Positions 7,811 through 8,845 of a stretch of DNA of 8,845 bases are shown piece after piece (the stretch's first letter is position 1; the number at the start of each line of letters is the position of its first letter). The stretch comes from Lachnospiraceae bacterium UBA7182. GTDB taxonomy: Bacteria > Bacillota > Clostridia > Lachnospirales > Lachnospiraceae. The position numbers and the translations under genes are program-made. A model generated the notes under the pieces. It saw only the letters and a list, made by a program, of their open reading frames with translations, did no database searches and had not been told where the DNA came from. Location: positions 1 through 8,845 of the forward strand of contig DKVI01000105.1 of assembly GCA_002491115.1 (NCBI GenBank), given 5' to 3'.

Positions 7811-8242
7811 CGTGAATCGAAGAATATTATTCCTGTAAGATTGATATAATACACTGACCCTGCGTGAGACGGATATGGTTTTGCGTGGCCTGACGATTGA
7901 CAGAAAGCCATTAAAAGACCATATGGAGGCAGTCGGGCATAAAGAGGCATTTGATTTTGTGCGGGATTTGGTAAAAGAACAGGTGCCTTTATCGGAAAGC
8001 ATCATCAGGCAGATCCATTATCTTGTATTGGCAGGTAAACGGGAAGATCGCGGTGTTTACAGAAGAGTTCCTGTCAGGATTATGGATGCGAAAAATGAAC
8101 CAGTACAGCCGTATTTAATTCAGCCTAAAATGGAACAGTTGTTGGAGGACTACAGGAATAATACAGATCATATCATTCCCCGACTTGCATGGTTCCATAT
8201 TGAATTCGAGGGAATTCATCCTTTTATTGATGCTCATGTTAT

Positions 8243-8309
8243 AATTGGGACAAGGTTAGAGAAACCCAGTAAAATCAACGGGTTTGCACTCCTTAGTCCC
8301 AATTTTTTT
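8243..8309 (+). repeat. Long imperfect inverted repeat with T-run at the fic break
   Basis: AATTGGGACAAGG (8243-8255) pairs with CCTTAGTCCCAATT (8291-8304) over 13 bases with one bulged A. Inside it a second stem, AAACCC (8262-8267) with GGGTTT (8280-8285), encloses a 12-base loop. Seven T residues (8303-8309) overlap and follow the right arm. As RNA on the + strand it has the form of an intrinsic terminator; as DNA it could be the end of a transposable or other mobile element. It starts 11 bases after fic similarity ends, which favours its being the border of inserted DNA. No transposase is seen. Confidence 0.6.
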
Positions 8310-8353
8310 ATGCCCGAAAGGGGAGAACGGAATCACCACACTTCTACATATAT

Positions 8354-8365
8354 TGCTGGCCAGCA
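8354..8365. repeat. Perfect 12-base palindrome TGCTGGCCAGCA
   Basis: The sequence equals its own reverse complement over 12 bases. It lies in the unrelated DNA downstream of the fic break, so it could be a protein binding or recombination site. No family of operator was recognised, and a single short palindrome is weak evidence. Confidence 0.35.
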
Positions 8366-8441
8366 GTATGAAAGTCTGATAGCGATTAAAGCAACCATAC
8401 CATCCGCTGATGATGGATTTGAAGGTCCGAAGCCCTTATAA

Positions 8442-8782
8442 ATGCTGACGGGTTGCAACGGGGCGTTGTAATGATGGTTGACAGGTTTCGGCCGGGTTTA
8501 ATGTGAACCGGGCGCCATGGGAGGGTTAAACCTGTGTTTCTGTACCATGGGTATAAATGAGATTTAACTACGGCAAGCCGGGGAACTTACAGCGCCCATA
8601 TTGTTGTGATGGTTTTTATAGATTAGCTTATCGTTTCGTTCGGAAACAAATATTTCTTTTTTACAGGGAAAGGCATAGGCCGGTGCGCCTGGGAGCGGTT
8701 CCTGTAAAATTCCATAGGGAAGTTCAGTAACAGAGAATCAGTGGCAGATCCGGTCTGGGGCCATTGAAAGGATAGGGAGCAG
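8442..8782. other. Gene-free, inverted-repeat-rich region upstream of the SymE-family gene
   Basis: These 341 bases have no supported reading frame on either strand. They contain a series of inverted repeats: TTGCAACG/CGTTGTAA around GGG (8453-8471); ACAGGTTT/AAACCTGT (8481-8488 and 8528-8535) enclosing a CCGG-based hairpin; CCATGG twice (8515-8520, 8545-8550); CGGCAAGCCG (8571-8580); GTTTC/GAAAC (8633-8647); and TTTTACAGG/CCTGTAAAA (8659-8667 and 8701-8709) enclosing AGGC/GCCT. This may be a structured untranslated leader or noncoding RNA for the downstream toxin gene, or the remains of a mobile element. No group II intron domain V was found by eye. Confidence 0.45.
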
Positions 8783-8845
8783 ATGAAGAAGGATGTCAGA
8801 AAATTTAAGGTATATGAGCAGAGCGGCCATAATTATAAGCCGACG
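8783..8845 (+). CDS. SymE-family toxin, 5' end only
   Basis: ATG at 8783 opens 21 codons that run off the window: MKKDVRKFKVYEQSGHNYKP and a final Thr. The pattern of a basic N-terminus, KVYEQSG, then NYxPT matches the start of SymE-family proteins, small AbrB-like-fold toxins described in E. coli as RNA- or nucleoid-acting and held down by an antisense RNA (SymR). GGGAG (8775-8779) is three bases and AAAGGA (8767-8772) ten bases before the ATG, so the start is well supported. Only the first quarter or so of the expected length is present, so the family call rests on this motif alone. The inverted-repeat-rich DNA before it may be its leader. Confidence 0.65.
   Translation, partial: MKKDVRKFKVYEQSGHNYKPT

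Larger units (their letters stand above)
7802..8441 (+). pseudogene. fic: Broken fic gene (Fic-domain protein AMPylase), frame-shifted at 5' end and cut within the active-site motif
   Basis: Intact Fic proteins transfer AMP from ATP to target side chains using HPFxDGNGR. The open frame with an internal ATG at 7875 encodes a clear Fic segment: MVLRGLTIDRKPLKDHMEAV, then GVYRRVPVRIMDA (the flap that positions the target), then FEGIHPFID with the catalytic His. Immediately after HPFID, near base 8232, similarity stops: the glycines, Asn and Arg of DGNGR that bind ATP phosphates are missing, and 69 unrelated residues follow to the TAA at 8439-8441. Upstream, the same protein continues without an ATG: NTLTLRETD is read from 7848 in the same frame, and YYSCKI from 7825 in another frame, with FRESKNI from 7808 in a third. 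Together they rebuild the usual (S/T)xxxE inhibitory-helix region, showing at least two indels. No ribosome site precedes ATG 7875. The gene should be non-functional as an AMPylase. Confidence 0.8.

Noticed and set aside
7845..7850. TATAAT as a promoter -10 box before the fic frame
   Set aside because: No -35-like sequence lies at the right distance, and these bases are explained as fic codons around YNT.
8233..8441. A real protein domain fused to the end of the Fic segment
   Set aside because: The 69 extra residues have no recognisable motif and are read straight through a strong hairpin and T-run, so the open frame is more likely accidental.
8478..8503. TTGACA as a promoter -35 box in the gene-free region
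   Set aside because: The bases 16-18 positions downstream do not resemble TATAAT, and TTGACA overlaps an inverted-repeat arm.
8232..8782. Group II intron inserted in fic
   Set aside because: No GTGCG-type 5' end and no domain V-like hairpin could be found by eye, and no reverse transcriptase is in the window.

Overview
The window looks like a chromosomal segment from a low-to-mid GC Gram-positive anaerobe, most likely a gut clostridium of the Lachnospiraceae type. The reasons are the multi-domain secreted protein with Big_2, InlB-type and YDG-like repeats, a SpaA-type surface protein with a VQTGD sorting signal, AG-rich Shine-Dalgarno sites, and a SymE-family toxin start. This taxonomic placement is inferred from gene families and style, not from a marker gene.

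All supported genes are on the + strand. Bases 1-412 hold the C-terminal end of a SpaA/Cna-B-type wall-anchored adhesin: the last strands of one pilin-like domain, a serine-rich stalk and a sorting signal. Its frame is closed by a TGA at bases 5-7, so it looks disrupted. Next comes a 1793-residue secreted protein (470-5851). It has a complete Cys-His-Asp transglutaminase-like core, then a propeller-like region, a Big_2 domain, seven PPC-like beta modules in tandem, an unclassified segment, a second Big_2, an InlB-type repeat and four YDG-like repeats. Eighteen bases later is a polytopic O-antigen ligase/polymerase-family protein (5870-7582) with an extra soluble insert of about 130 residues. 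The short spacing suggests these two genes are co-transcribed, and the module as a whole points to cell-surface assembly: an adhesin, a surface enzyme and a glycan ligase.

After 7582 the window changes character. It holds a doubtful short reading frame, a candidate intrinsic terminator, and a broken fic (AMP-transferase) gene. The fic gene has frame breaks near its 5' end and is cut off inside the catalytic HPFxDGNGR motif. At the cut begins foreign-looking sequence with a long imperfect hairpin (8243-8304) followed by seven T residues. About 340 bases with no gene follow (8442-8782), dense with inverted repeats. The window ends in the first 21 codons of a SymE-family toxin gene. This right third reads as an accessory zone with gene decay and at least one recombination junction.
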